64,000 bases of DNA from Puia dinghuensis (GCF_014642875.1 NZ_BMJC01000004.1:792070-856069); one strand, 5' to 3'. Shown: positions 25,672 to 33,881, counted from the first letter of the stretch. Notes: generated from the sequence alone by a model not told the origin. Translations and numbers: made by a program.

Positions 25672-25714
25672 TTCCTTCTCCTTATCTTTACACTCCTGCA
25701 CCATCCCTCACATC

Positions 25715-25782
25715 TTTAAGGTTAACGATCACGCGGATAAGTGGAGCGTCCGCCAGAGATGCAGCCAAGTGTTAACCTTAAA
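25715..25782. repeat. Long perfect inverted repeat with a nested stem (RNA or operator element)
   Basis: TTTAAGGTTAAC (25715-25726) and GTTAACCTTAAA (25771-25782) are exact 12-bp reverse complements separated by 44 nt. Inside the loop GCGGA and TCCGC can form a second stem. The 3' arm ends 9 nt before the ATG of the following gene, so in RNA the structure would cover the ribosome-binding region. Confidence 0.55.
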
Positions 25783-25791
25783 ATCAATTTT

Positions 25792-26109
25792 ATGTCCCTA
25801 TTCTTAGAAAAAAAAGAATTGTTCGACGGGATATTGCTGTTAACTGAAGAAGAGATTCAGAATCCCGTTGGCGTGTTCGAACGTTTTTTCAGCGACTATC
25901 GGCTGCACGAATGCCGTCATAATCTATGGGTCATGGTAAAGACCTGCATCACCACGGAAAATGACCAATTCGATAGCCCCGAAGAAAGAGCGAATCTGCT
26001 ACACCGTCAGAAAGACTTCGAACGGCTGCTCGAAGCTTGTACCCTGTTGTTAAAAAGGCCCAAAAAGACCCCGGCTTCACCCGTATCAGAACCCAAAGCG
26101 GAAAAATGA
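25792..26109 (+). CDS. Conserved hypothetical protein (105 residues)
   Basis: A small helical, acidic protein: MSLFLEKKELFDGILLLTEEE, then FERFFSDYRLHECRHNLWVMVKTC and ERLLEACTLLLKRPKKT with a charged Pro-rich tail. It has no signal peptide or membrane segment, and two conserved-looking Cys/His residues (ECRH). I do not recognise the family. I start at the ATG at 25792; the upstream GTG would place the start inside the inverted repeat. A clear terminator follows at 26194. Confidence 0.65.
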   Translation: MSLFLEKKELFDGILLLTEEEIQNPVGVFERFFSDYRLHECRHNLWVMVKTCITTENDQFDSPEERANLLHRQKDFERLLEACTLLLKRPKKTPASPVSEPKAEK

Positions 26110-26193
26110 TGCCCCGGGAAAACTAAATCCGTTGTTTTTTCGTATATACAACCGAATGAGAAGAATAATTTGGCTAGGAATTTGATTAGTATG

Positions 26194-26220
26194 TCCCTGC
26201 TTTCCAGCAGGGATTTTTCT
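26194..26220 (+). terminator. Intrinsic terminator
   Basis: TCCCTGCT, TTCC loop, AGCAGGGA and then TTTTTCT. A perfect 8-bp stem with T-run, ending the transcript of the 25792-26109 gene and separating it from the converging glp operon. Confidence 0.85.
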
Positions 26221-26234
26221 TACCCCAACATCTC

Positions 26235-26942
26235 TTATCCCAGCATCTTGTAAAGGAAAGCAGCTATCAGCCCTCCCAGCACCGGACCCGCCACCGGTAT
26301 CCACGCATAAGCCCAATCACTATCCCGCTTACCCGCAACGGGCAGAAGGGCATGCATGATCCTCGGACCAAGATCCCGCGCCGGGTTGATCGCGTACCCT
26401 GTTGGCCCGCCGGGCCCAAGCCCTATGCCCAGCACCAGCAGACTCACCGGCAGGGCATCCAGCGCCCCAAGACTACTCCCCGGCGAGGCGATGAACAAGG
26501 CGCCAAAGACAAGGACGAACGTCGCGATCAATTCCGTCATAAGATTGTCGAACGGACTGCGGATAGCCGGGATCGTGCAAAAAACAGCGAGCTTTAGATT
26601 CGCATCTGCCGTTGGGGCAAAATGCGGCCGGAAGCATAGCCAGGCCACCAGCGATCCGGCCATGGCGCCCAGAAACTGGGCAGCAATATACGCGGGCACG
26701 ATGCTCCAGGGTATCTTCCCGATCATGGCAAAAGAGAGCGTAATGGCAGGATTCAGATGCGCCTTACTCGACGGGGTCGCGCAATATACACCGACAAACA
26801 CCGCCATCGCCCAGCCAAAGCTGATGACGATCCATCCGCTGTTGTGGCCCTTCGATTGCTGTAGCACCACATTGCTCACCACGGTCTGACCAAGGAGGAT
26901 AAGCATACCCGTCCCGATAAATTCACCAAGAAAAGGGGTCAT
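26235..26942 (-). CDS. glpF: Glycerol uptake facilitator (aquaglyceroporin)
   Basis: A 235-residue major intrinsic protein with six membrane helices. Both pore motifs are present: HLNPAITLSF (near residue 60) and NPARDLGPRI (near 185). The Asp after NPAR marks glycerol-conducting members rather than pure water channels. It is the last gene of glpK-glpD-glpF; glycerol enters here and is phosphorylated by GlpK. Confidence 0.92.
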   Translation of the reverse strand: MTPFLGEFIGTGMLILLGQTVVSNVVLQQSKGHNSGWIVISFGWAMAVFVGVYCATPSSKAHLNPAITLSFAMIGKIPWSIVPAYIAAQFLGAMAGSLVAWLCFRPHFAPTADANLKLAVFCTIPAIRSPFDNLMTELIATFVLVFGALFIASPGSSLGALDALPVSLLVLGIGLGPGGPTGYAINPARDLGPRIMHALLPVAGKRDSDWAYAWIPVAGPVLGGLIAAFLYKMLG

Positions 26943-26960
26943 GATATAGTAGTTTAATCG

Positions 26961-28556
26961 TTAGCGTGCCGCAAGATACCCGCCGGCTATTTTGCCGAAC
27001 TCCTCCACCTGCTGCCGCTGCCACTCCTGGTCCCGTCCCAGTTCCGCTGCGAGTAGCGCCGCTACCGGTCCCGCACATTCGATAGCTGCCTGCGCATCCA
27101 GCAAAAGACTACGGGTTCGCCGGCTAAGCGCATCTTCCACCGTCATACAACCTTCTTCTCTCGCCGCCCAAACGATCTCCGCCCAGGTATAAGGCAACCG
27201 TGGGTGCAGCTTCATGGCCCATCGCGAATCCCCCGACCCCAGCTCCCTTATCGCCGCCGCATCCGTACCGTGAAAATGCATCGGCTCATCGAAGTTCACT
27301 GCCATCGCCCCATAGATAGGTAAGGTAGCCGTGACACAGGGCCGCTCGGGTAACCGCCCGCGCGCAATCGCCGTATTCACCGTATCCTCCGCCATTCGCC
27401 GGTAGGTCGTCCACTTCCCGCCCGTGATCGTGACAAGCCCCGAATCCGACACCACGATCAGGTGGTCACGCGCCAGTTCGGCCGTCTTACGGCTGCTGCT
27501 CTTCACTAACGGCCGCAGACCCGCGAAGATGCTGCGGATATCGCCATAACCCGGAACCTTCTGTAAGTACCGGCCAATCTGCTGCAGGATAAAATCCACC
27601 TCTTCCGGTAAGGCGCGGGGCTCGATATCCACCCGCGTCACCGGCGTATCAGTCGTTCCGATAATGATCTTGTTATGCCAGGGCACGGCAAAGAGCACGC
27701 GCCCATCATCCGTATGCGGCACGAGTATCGCCGCCTCGCCCGGCAGAAATTCCTTGTCCAGCATCAGGTGTACACCCTGACTCGGGGCGATGATCGGTTC
27801 GCTCGCCGCATCATCCATCCGCAACACGGTATCGGTAAAGACACCCGTCGCATTGATCACCACCTTGGCTTGTATCACATACTCCTTTCCGCCGATCGTA
27901 TCCACCGCCTCCACGCCGCAGACCTCCCCGGCGCTGCCCGAAGCTCCTCCCGCAACCCCGGCCCCACGCGTCTTCAACAACCCCTTCACCCGGCAATAAT
28001 TCAACACCACCGCTCCATGCCGGACAGCCGTCTGTGCAAGATGGATGGCAAGCCGTGCGTCATCGAATTGACCGTCATGATAAAGCACACTTCCTCTCAG
28101 TCCATCGGCGTCCAGGGTAGGGGCCATCTGTAGTGTTTCCTCCCGGGACAGCAAGCGCGACTTGCCTAGTCCCAGGCTGCCCGCCATCCAGTCATAAACT
28201 TTCAGTCCTATGCCATAGTAAGGCCCTTCCCACCATTTGTAGTTGGGCACGATGAATGACTGGTTCTTCACCAGGTGCGGCGCATTGCGCCGCAGCACGC
28301 CCCGTTCGTACAGCGCCTCCGTGACAAGCTTGACATTGCCCTGCTGTAAATAGCGCACCCCGCCATGCACCAGCTTCGTCGCCCGCGATGAGGTTCCCTT
28401 TGCGAAATCATATTCCTCCAGCAACAACGTGCTGAATCCGCGGGATGCTGCATCCACAGCCACGCCAAGCCCCGTGGCCCCGCCGCCGATGATACATACA
28501 TCCCATTGTTGCGCGCTGCTGGCATCCAGGGCCGCTATCATTTCCTGCCTTTTCAT
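26961..28556 (-). CDS. glpD: FAD-dependent glycerol-3-phosphate dehydrogenase
   Basis: This 531-residue membrane-associated flavoenzyme oxidises glycerol-3-phosphate to dihydroxyacetone phosphate and passes electrons to quinone. The FAD loop CIIGGGATGLGVAVDAASRG is at residues 21-40, KGTSSRATKLVHGGVRYL near 53-70 is the GlpD signature, and the C-terminal DAO_C-type domain is present. An Ala/Gly-rich insert (near 205-215) is variable. It lies 28 nt after glpK and 18 nt before glpF. Confidence 0.95.
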   Translation of the reverse strand: MKRQEMIAALDASSAQQWDVCIIGGGATGLGVAVDAASRGFSTLLLEEYDFAKGTSSRATKLVHGGVRYLQQGNVKLVTEALYERGVLRRNAPHLVKNQSFIVPNYKWWEGPYYGIGLKVYDWMAGSLGLGKSRLLSREETLQMAPTLDADGLRGSVLYHDGQFDDARLAIHLAQTAVRHGAVVLNYCRVKGLLKTRGAGVAGGASGSAGEVCGVEAVDTIGGKEYVIQAKVVINATGVFTDTVLRMDDAASEPIIAPSQGVHLMLDKEFLPGEAAILVPHTDDGRVLFAVPWHNKIIIGTTDTPVTRVDIEPRALPEEVDFILQQIGRYLQKVPGYGDIRSIFAGLRPLVKSSSRKTAELARDHLIVVSDSGLVTITGGKWTTYRRMAEDTVNTAIARGRLPERPCVTATLPIYGAMAVNFDEPMHFHGTDAAAIRELGSGDSRWAMKLHPRLPYTWAEIVWAAREEGCMTVEDALSRRTRSLLLDAQAAIECAGPVAALLAAELGRDQEWQRQQVEEFGKIAGGYLAAR

Positions 28557-28584
28557 AATAATTCCTTTATAAGCGGGCCGCGCA

Positions 28585-30102
28585 TTAGCGGGCCGTAGGT
28601 CCGTCAGCCCACGCGATCGCCGCCTTTACGGCACGCTGCCAGCCATTCAATAATTGTTGTGCCTGATGCTGGTCCATCCCCGGCTCGAAACGCCGGTCAA
28701 CCGTCCACTGCTGCCGGATATCTTCTTCCGACGACCAGTAACCCGTCGCCAGTCCCGCGAGATACGCGGCTCCCAATGCCGTCGTCTCCGTCACCACCGG
28801 GCGGACAACCGGAACCCGGAGGATATCGGACTGGAACTGCATCAGCAGATTATTGGCCGTGGCCCCGCCATCCACCCGCAACTCTTTAAGGACGATGCCG
28901 CTATCGGCCTCCATCGCCTTCAATACATCATAGGTCTGGTAAGCGATGCTCTCCAGGGCAGCTCTCGCGATATGCGCCTGTGTCGTACCCCTCGTCATGC
29001 CGAACAAGCTGCCCCTTGCATACTGATTCCAATGCGGCGCACCCAAGCCCGCGAAAGCAGGAACGCAATACACGCCACCCGTATCCCCCACACCGGCAGC
29101 CATGGCCTCCACCTCTTGCGAATGCCGGATGAAATGCAAACCGTCACGCAGCCATTGCACAACGGCGCCCGCGATAAAGATGCTTCCTTCCAGGGCGTAT
29201 TCTGTCCTGCCATCACGAGTCCAGGCGATGGTAGTGATCAGTTGATTCCTCGACACTACCGCTTTCTCGCCGGTGTTCATCAGCAGAAAGCAGCCCGTTC
29301 CATAAGTGTTCTTTACCATTCCCGGCTGGGTGCACAACTGCCCGAACAAGGCCGCCTGCTGGTCACCGGCAATACCCGCGATAGGCATCCCGGTCGATCC
29401 TGGTGCGATGATGTTGCTGCCCGTGTGCCCATACACCTCGCTCGAAGACTTCACTTCGGGTAATATTGCCTCGGGAATATCGAAAAGCCGTAGCAGTTCC
29501 GGGTCCCACTGTCCGCTGTGGATGTTGAAAAGGAGCGTGCGTGAAGCGTTGGTAGTGTCGGTGATATGCAATTTCCCGCCCGTCAGCTTCCAGACAAGCC
29601 AGCTGTCGATGGTGCCAAAGGCCAATTCTCCCTTGGCGGCCCTGGCTCTTGCTCCCGGGATCGTATCGAGGATCCATTTGAGTTTCGTAGCGGAAAAATA
29701 AGCGTCGATCACCAGCCCGGTACGCTCCCCGATCAGCGGGCCCATCCCCTGCGCCTTAAGCTCGTCGCAATACGCGGCTGTCCGGCGATCCTGCCAGACG
29801 ATGGCCCGATGGATAGGCCGCCCGCTGGCCCTTTCCCAAACCACCACCGTCTCACGCTGGTTGGTGATCCCGATGGCCGCGATATCCTGGGTGGTAAGAT
29901 TGCTCTTGGCCAGCACCTCGGCCAGCACCCCATACTGTGATGACCAGATCTCGTCGGCATCATGCTCCACCCACCCCGGCTCCGGATAAAACTGGGTAAA
30001 CTCTTTCTGTGCCAATTGCCTGATCTGGCCGTTGTGATCGAAAAGGATGGCCCTCGAACTCGTGGTTCCCTGATCTAAGGAGAGAATGTAAGATGCTGGC
30101 AT
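28585..30102 (-). CDS. glpK: Glycerol kinase
   Basis: This 505-residue FGGY kinase phosphorylates glycerol with ATP. The N-terminal [14 protein letters not shown] binds phosphate, [14 protein letters not shown] and [13 protein letters not shown] line the glycerol site, and [12 protein letters not shown] and [15 protein letters not shown] are the ATPase-fold motifs. It is the first gene of the operon. About 170 bp separate it from the divergent MarR-GNAT gene. A TACATTTA string (rc of 30127-30134) could be its -7 element, though no -33 is visible. Confidence 0.95.
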   Translation of the reverse strand: MPASYILSLDQGTTSSRAILFDHNGQIRQLAQKEFTQFYPEPGWVEHDADEIWSSQYGVLAEVLAKSNLTTQDIAAIGITNQRETVVVWERASGRPIHRAIVWQDRRTAAYCDELKAQGMGPLIGERTGLVIDAYFSATKLKWILDTIPGARARAAKGELAFGTIDSWLVWKLTGGKLHITDTTNASRTLLFNIHSGQWDPELLRLFDIPEAILPEVKSSSEVYGHTGSNIIAPGSTGMPIAGIAGDQQAALFGQLCTQPGMVKNTYGTGCFLLMNTGEKAVVSRNQLITTIAWTRDGRTEYALEGSIFIAGAVVQWLRDGLHFIRHSQEVEAMAAGVGDTGGVYCVPAFAGLGAPHWNQYARGSLFGMTRGTTQAHIARAALESIAYQTYDVLKAMEADSGIVLKELRVDGGATANNLLMQFQSDILRVPVVRPVVTETTALGAAYLAGLATGYWSSEEDIRQQWTVDRRFEPGMDQHQAQQLLNGWQRAVKAAIAWADGPTAR

Positions 30103-30208
30103 GTAATCAATCGTAGGTTATAATGCTAAATGTAGGAAAAAATGCTCCCCCGTATCCCCTCTTTTTTCGCCCTCCGCGCTCAAGCCCCCCAAAAAATCCC
30201 CCTAAATT

Positions 30209-30239
30209 TTGGCAGAAAACAAATTTCTCCATAAATTTA
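30209..30239 (+). promoter_or_regulatory. Promoter of the MarR-GNAT gene
   Basis: TTG (30209-30211), exactly 20 nt spacer, then TAAATTTA (30232-30239), one base from the Bacteroidota -7 consensus. The -7 end overlaps the palindrome at 30237-30256, so a bound repressor would cover the transcription start. Confidence 0.6.
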
Positions 30240-30256
30240 CGTAAGCACTTACGTAA
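30237..30256. promoter_or_regulatory. Perfect 20-bp palindromic operator TTACGTAAG-CA-CTTACGTAA
   Basis: Two 9-bp half-sites in exact inverted repeat with a 2-bp centre, placed over the likely transcription start and 14 bp before the start codon of a MarR-type regulator. MarR proteins bind palindromes of about this size and often repress themselves, so autoregulation is the simplest reading. Confidence 0.7.
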
Positions 30257-30270
30257 TTAACATCAATCTC

Positions 30271-31215
30271 ATGGACTTCTACGATCGCACAGGCAAAATG
30301 GCTCTCGGCAGCCGCCTCCGCCGCCTCAGTGAACAAATGACCGAACAGGCCGCCGCCATATACGACCTTTACCAGGTCGACCTGCACCCAAAATGGTTCC
30401 CCGTCTTTTATTCCCTCTCACCATCGGAAGAAAAATCGATAACCGACATCGCCAGGGAGATCGGCCATACCCACCCCTCCGTCAGCCAGATCGTCCGGGA
30501 AATGTCGGCAAAAGGCTATATCGTAGAAAAGAAAGGCGAAATGGATGGCAGGAAAAACTTTGTCCTGTTGTCCCCCGCCGGCGAACAGGTACGGGAAAAA
30601 ATGCAGGCCCAGCTGGACGACGTCACATCGGTGATAGAAAAAGCGATGAAAGAGACCCACCACGATCTCTGGAAAGCCATCGCCGAATGGGAGTTCCTGC
30701 TCGAACAAAAAAGCCTCTTACGCCGCGTCCAGGAAGAAAAGAAGGTGAGGGAAAGTCAGGAGGTACAGATCATTGATTATACCCCGGAGTATCAACCCGT
30801 TTTTCGCCAGCTCAACGAGGAATGGATCACGAAGTATTTCCGGATGGAAGAAAGCGATTATAAGGCGTTAGACCATCCCCAGGAATACATCATAGACAAG
30901 GGCGGTCATATCTATATGGCTTTGTATAAAGGGGAACCCCTCGGCACATGCGCTATTATCCCGATGGACGATGGCGGGTTCGAACTCGCAAAGATGGCCG
31001 TGTCACCACGTGCCCAGGGCCTGGGCATTGGCTACCTCGTCGGTAAGGCCTGCATCGAAAAAGCCCGTGCTCTCGGCGCCCCCCGTGTCTACCTCGAAAG
31101 CAATACCACCCTTAAACCCGCCATCAACCTTTACTACAAACTCGGCTTCCGCAAAGCCGCCGGCCCTCCATCACCCTACGAACGCTGCAATATCCAGATG
31201 GAACTCGTCTTCTAA
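30271..31215 (+). CDS. MarR-type regulator fused to a GNAT acetyltransferase
   Basis: A 314-residue fusion. Residues 1-150 are a winged-helix MarR domain: the recognition helix region is IAREIGHTHPSVSQIVREM, and the wing is GEMDGRKNFVLLS. Residues 165-314 are a GNAT domain with AVSPRAQGLGIGYLVGKACI as the acyl-CoA loop and YLESNTTLKPAINLYYKLGF at the C-terminus. MarR-GNAT fusions are known in several phyla, and the acetylation target is not known. The gene carries its own palindromic operator and promoter. It is divergent from glpK but a role in glycerol use is not implied. Confidence 0.9.
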   Translation: MDFYDRTGKMALGSRLRRLSEQMTEQAAAIYDLYQVDLHPKWFPVFYSLSPSEEKSITDIAREIGHTHPSVSQIVREMSAKGYIVEKKGEMDGRKNFVLLSPAGEQVREKMQAQLDDVTSVIEKAMKETHHDLWKAIAEWEFLLEQKSLLRRVQEEKKVRESQEVQIIDYTPEYQPVFRQLNEEWITKYFRMEESDYKALDHPQEYIIDKGGHIYMALYKGEPLGTCAIIPMDDGGFELAKMAVSPRAQGLGIGYLVGKACIEKARALGAPRVYLESNTTLKPAINLYYKLGFRKAAGPPSPYERCNIQMELVF

Positions 31216-31320
31216 CGGCCCCGCCACTCCGCCCCCAGCCCCGCACGCCACAACCGGCCCCAAGCGCCGCCACCCGACCCGGCCCCCAAAGCCGCTGCCC
31301 GCCGCCCCCCTAAAATTTTC
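31216..31320 (+). other. C-rich, G-poor tract after the MarR-GNAT gene (possible Rho-loading site)
   Basis: By my count about 60 of the first 100 bases after the stop are C, with far fewer G, and there is no hairpin with a T-run. This is the clearest of several such tracts in the window. An open frame running through it (from 30971) is an artefact of the composition. Confidence 0.4.
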
Positions 31321-31330
31321 AAGAAAAATC

Positions 31331-31361
31331 TTGCACAAGAACAAAATTCCCCTTTACTTTG
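31331..31361 (+). promoter_or_regulatory. Promoter of the 31379 membrane-protein gene
   Basis: TTG (31331-31333), 20-nt spacer, then TTACTTTG (31354-31361), one base off TAnnTTTG. The last six bases of the -7 element are the left half of the ACTTTG-N5-CAAAGT inverted repeat. Confidence 0.6.
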
Positions 31362-31372
31362 CATCTCAAAGT
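31356..31372. promoter_or_regulatory. Operator copy 1: ACTTTG-CATCT-CAAAGT
   Basis: A perfect 6-bp inverted repeat with 5-bp spacer, overlapping the -7 element of the promoter and ending 6 bp before the start codon at 31379. An identical half-site pair with the same spacing recurs at 32357-32373. Confidence 0.65.
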
Positions 31373-31378
31373 GCTTTT

Positions 31379-32038
31379 ATGACCGATCAAAGCCACACCG
31401 AGCAATCCCTCGAAACCCTGCAGGACATCAAACGAATGATGGAACGCAGCTCCCGCTTCATATCCCTCAGCGGATTAAGCGGGGTCAGCGCCGGCGTTTG
31501 CGCCCTCATCGGCGCCTGGATCGCTCACGGCTGGATAGAATCTTATCTCTCCGAGGCCCCCGTCGAGACCTACAAAGGTGCAGCCGGCGGTTTCCGCACC
31601 GGATCGTGGAGCAGCTTTGAAATAAAGCTCGTCCTTCTCGCCCTCGCCGTCCTCGTGGCCGCCCTCGCCACCTCAACCTGGTTCACCTGGCGAAAGGCGC
31701 GAAAAAGCAGCCTCCCCATCTGGGACCACGCTTCAAAAAGACTCGCCATCAACATGATCATCCCCCTCGCTGCGGGTGGCTTCTTCGTAGTGGGATTGCT
31801 AACCCATAAAGGCTGGGAATATGTCGCTCCATCCTGCCTCATATTCTACGGCCTCGCACTCGTCAACGCCAGTAAATATACTCTGACGGATATTCGATAT
31901 CTTGGACTCCTGGAAATAGCGCTCGGATGCATCAATATGTACTATCCCCACGAAGGATTGTACTTCTGGACCGCAGGCTTTGGCATCCTGCACATCATTT
32001 ACGGGCTGATCATGTGGTGGAAATACGAAAGATCATGA
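31379..32038 (+). CDS. Multi-pass membrane protein co-transcribed with a winged-helix regulator
   Basis: A 219-residue protein with a soluble N-terminus of about 25 residues (MTDQSHTEQSLETLQDIKRM), then about six membrane segments near 28-48, 80-100, 117-137, 143-162, 168-185 and 192-212. I do not recognise a function; similar proteins sit next to small winged-helix regulators in other Bacteroidota, as far as I remember. The start is the ATG at 31379. Its last codons overlap the regulator start as ATGA, so the two are coupled. Confidence 0.78.
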   Translation: MTDQSHTEQSLETLQDIKRMMERSSRFISLSGLSGVSAGVCALIGAWIAHGWIESYLSEAPVETYKGAAGGFRTGSWSSFEIKLVLLALAVLVAALATSTWFTWRKARKSSLPIWDHASKRLAINMIIPLAAGGFFVVGLLTHKGWEYVAPSCLIFYGLALVNASKYTLTDIRYLGLLEIALGCINMYYPHEGLYFWTAGFGILHIIYGLIMWWKYERS

Positions 32039-32340
32039 AGAATCCCATCGGAAACCTAAATAAAGTATTCGATAGTCGCATCCGGATGGGAGTGATGAGC
32101 ATCCTGCTGATGAATGAAGAGGTCAGCTTCAACGATCTCAAGCAGCTGCTCGAACTCACCGACGGTAACCTCGCCTCCCACCTCATCAACCTCGAAGAGA
32201 ACGGCTTTATAAAAGTGCACAAAGGCTTCATCGGGCGGAAGACGAACACCACCTATTCTATTACAAAAGCAGGCGAAAAAGCCTTCAAGGAACATCTCGA
32301 AGCCCTGGAAAGTATGATCCGTGGCGTCAATAAAAGCTAA
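32035..32340 (+). CDS. Winged-helix transcriptional regulator (HTH_34 / MarR-like)
   Basis: A 101-residue single-domain DNA-binding protein. LNKVFDSRIRMGVMSILLM leads into the helix-turn-helix (VSFNDLKQLLELTDGNLASHLINLEENG), and the wing is VHKGFIGRKTNTTYSITKAG. The layout matches the winged-helix HTH_34 family. The twin operators ACTTTG-N5-CAAAGT flank it, one before its own operon and one before the operon with creD, so it is the likely protein that binds them; this is inferred. The start at 32035 is preferred over an upstream ATG at 31927, which lies inside the preceding gene. Confidence 0.88.
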   Translation: MKNPIGNLNKVFDSRIRMGVMSILLMNEEVSFNDLKQLLELTDGNLASHLINLEENGFIKVHKGFIGRKTNTTYSITKAGEKAFKEHLEALESMIRGVNKS

Positions 32341-32354
32341 ATTTTTTTACCCAA

Positions 32355-32373
32355 TAACTTTGAAATACAAAGT
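32355..32373 (+). promoter_or_regulatory. Operator copy 2 with -7 element: TAACTTTG / ACTTTG-AAATA-CAAAGT
   Basis: TAACTTTG (32355-32362) is a perfect TAnnTTTG -7 element. ACTTTG-AAATA-CAAAGT (32357-32373) is a perfect inverted repeat with the same half-sites and spacing as copy 1 and the same overlap with the -7. A degenerate third copy (ACTTTCAAAAATACAAA, from 32374) follows directly. No -33 TTG is seen at 20-nt spacing. Confidence 0.65.
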
Positions 32374-32391
32374 ACTTTCAAAAATACAAAT

Positions 32392-32781
32392 ATGACACGT
32401 TCACCCTTCCTTCGTCCCCTTGCATCCGGCATCCTCGGCATCACCTTCATGCTGCCCGCCTGTTATTTCCTGCTAACCCTCCTGGCCCGCATCTGCTTTG
32501 GAGCAAAGACCATGTACTACTATTTCTCACCGTCTTTCCTCCAATCCCCCTTCGACCTCTTTGCCCTACATAAAGCCCAGCTCATCATTGGATGTCTGTT
32601 GCTGGCTGTACTCTTTAATGTGGCCGCCATAATAAAGCTACGCCTGCACAAAGGCCCTGAAGGCCTGGAAGTAGGTGTAGCCTACAGGCGGTATTGGCTA
32701 AACACCGCCATCGCCCTCCAAAGCGTCCTGCTGCTACTGGTGCTCATAGTTTATACCTTTATCCAACATATCCGCTATTAA
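32392..32781 (+). CDS. Membrane protein of unknown function heading the creD operon
   Basis: A 129-residue protein with three likely membrane segments near 12-32, 62-82 and 103-123. A tract FSPSFLQSPFDLFALHKAQ lies between the first two and RLHKGPEGLEVGVAYRRY before the last. No signal peptide or recognised family. It starts 19 bp after operator copy 2 and is followed within 10 nt by the kinase gene, so it opens a four-gene operon. Confidence 0.72.
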   Translation: MTRSPFLRPLASGILGITFMLPACYFLLTLLARICFGAKTMYYYFSPSFLQSPFDLFALHKAQLIIGCLLLAVLFNVAAIIKLRLHKGPEGLEVGVAYRRYWLNTAIALQSVLLLLVLIVYTFIQHIRY

Positions 32782-32791
32782 AGCTATTACT

Positions 32792-33163
32792 ATGATGCAA
32801 CAAGAAAAATTCTCCGTCCTCAGCCGTATCAAAAGCTTTTCCCATGCCATCGCCGGCATCCGGCAATTCATATTGCACGAACACAACGCCCGCATTCACC
32901 TCGTGGCCACCATCGGGGTTATCACAGCAGGCTGGCTGTTCCAGGTCACCCGGCTGGAAGCGGCCGCCCTCGCCGCCGTGACAGGCCTGGTCTGGGTAGC
33001 CGAGATCATCAACACCTGCATCGAAAGACTCGCCGATCTGATCACAAGAGAGCGGCGTCCCGAAATAAAAATTATAAAAGACCTCGCCGCAGGCGCCGTA
33101 CTCACAGCCGCCGCTATCGCCGTCGTCGCAGCTCTGTTCATCTTTATTCCCAAATTCATATGA
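32792..33163 (+). CDS. Diacylglycerol/undecaprenol kinase family protein
   Basis: A 123-residue DgkA-fold integral membrane kinase with three membrane helices. EHNARIHLVAT (near 30), the metal-binding AEIINTCIERLADL (near 70) and IKDLAAGAVLTAA (near 96) are the family motifs. In Gram-positive relatives such proteins phosphorylate undecaprenol; in Proteobacteria, diacylglycerol. The start overlaps nothing upstream (10-nt gap), and its stop overlaps the DUF1361 start by 4 nt. Confidence 0.88.
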   Translation: MMQQEKFSVLSRIKSFSHAIAGIRQFILHEHNARIHLVATIGVITAGWLFQVTRLEAAALAAVTGLVWVAEIINTCIERLADLITRERRPEIKIIKDLAAGAVLTAAAIAVVAALFIFIPKFI

Positions 33164-33849
33164 CAACCCTTTCATTCAGCAGCACCCATTTCAGGAAATA
33201 CTTTTTCCTGCGCACCGAAATAGACAGGCTGCTAACCGCCAGCATCCTCTTCAGCAGCGCCCTCATCGCCATTCGTATGCTGCACACCGGCACCACCCTG
33301 TTTCTATGGCTGCTATGGAATTTATTCCTGGCCTATATACCCTATGCCATCTCCACATGGCTGACAAACCGCCAGGGCAAAGGGCTGAGTCGTGCTTTCA
33401 GCCTCCTGATGGGAATCGTCTGGCTGCTCTTCCTCCCCAACACGTTCTATATCCTCACCGATCTCTATCATCTGCATGATAGCCGTCATCCCCTCGCTCC
33501 CGAATGGCTCGATCTGGCGCTCATCTTCTCCTGCGCCTGGAATGGTCTGCTGCTCGGTGTGCTCTCTCTGCGCCACATGGAAAAGCTTCTCTGGCCGGAT
33601 ACCCGCACCAATTGGCTGTTCCTCATTCCGCTGATGGCGCTGAACGCCCTCGGCATTTACACCGGCCGCTACCTCCGGTACAATAGCTGGGACATCCTCA
33701 GCAACCCCTTTCAATTGATCACCGACATCGCCCGCATGATCATCCACCCGCTGAGAAATCAATACGCCTGGGACATGATCGCCTGCTATACCATCCTCCT
33801 CCTGTTCATCTATAGCATGATGAAAAAGATCGGCCACGCACTCAGCTAA
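33160..33849 (+). CDS. DUF1361 membrane protein
   Basis: A 229-residue membrane protein with about seven hydrophobic segments. The signature WLLFLPNTFYILTDLYHLHD (near residues 85-105) is characteristic of DUF1361. Function unknown. It is translationally coupled to the kinase gene (4-nt overlap) and followed after 32 nt by creD, and so shares the envelope-related operon controlled from 32357. Confidence 0.85.
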   Translation: MTTLSFSSTHFRKYFFLRTEIDRLLTASILFSSALIAIRMLHTGTTLFLWLLWNLFLAYIPYAISTWLTNRQGKGLSRAFSLLMGIVWLLFLPNTFYILTDLYHLHDSRHPLAPEWLDLALIFSCAWNGLLLGVLSLRHMEKLLWPDTRTNWLFLIPLMALNALGIYTGRYLRYNSWDILSNPFQLITDIARMIIHPLRNQYAWDMIACYTILLLFIYSMMKKIGHALS

Positions 33850-33881
33850 ACATCACCCCACCATATAAAACCAAACCAACC

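Noticed and set aside
30971-31378. 136-codon N-terminal extension of the 31379 membrane protein
   Set aside because: It overlaps the end of the MarR-GNAT gene and runs through the C-rich tract and a promoter. The real start is the ATG at 31379, right after the operator.
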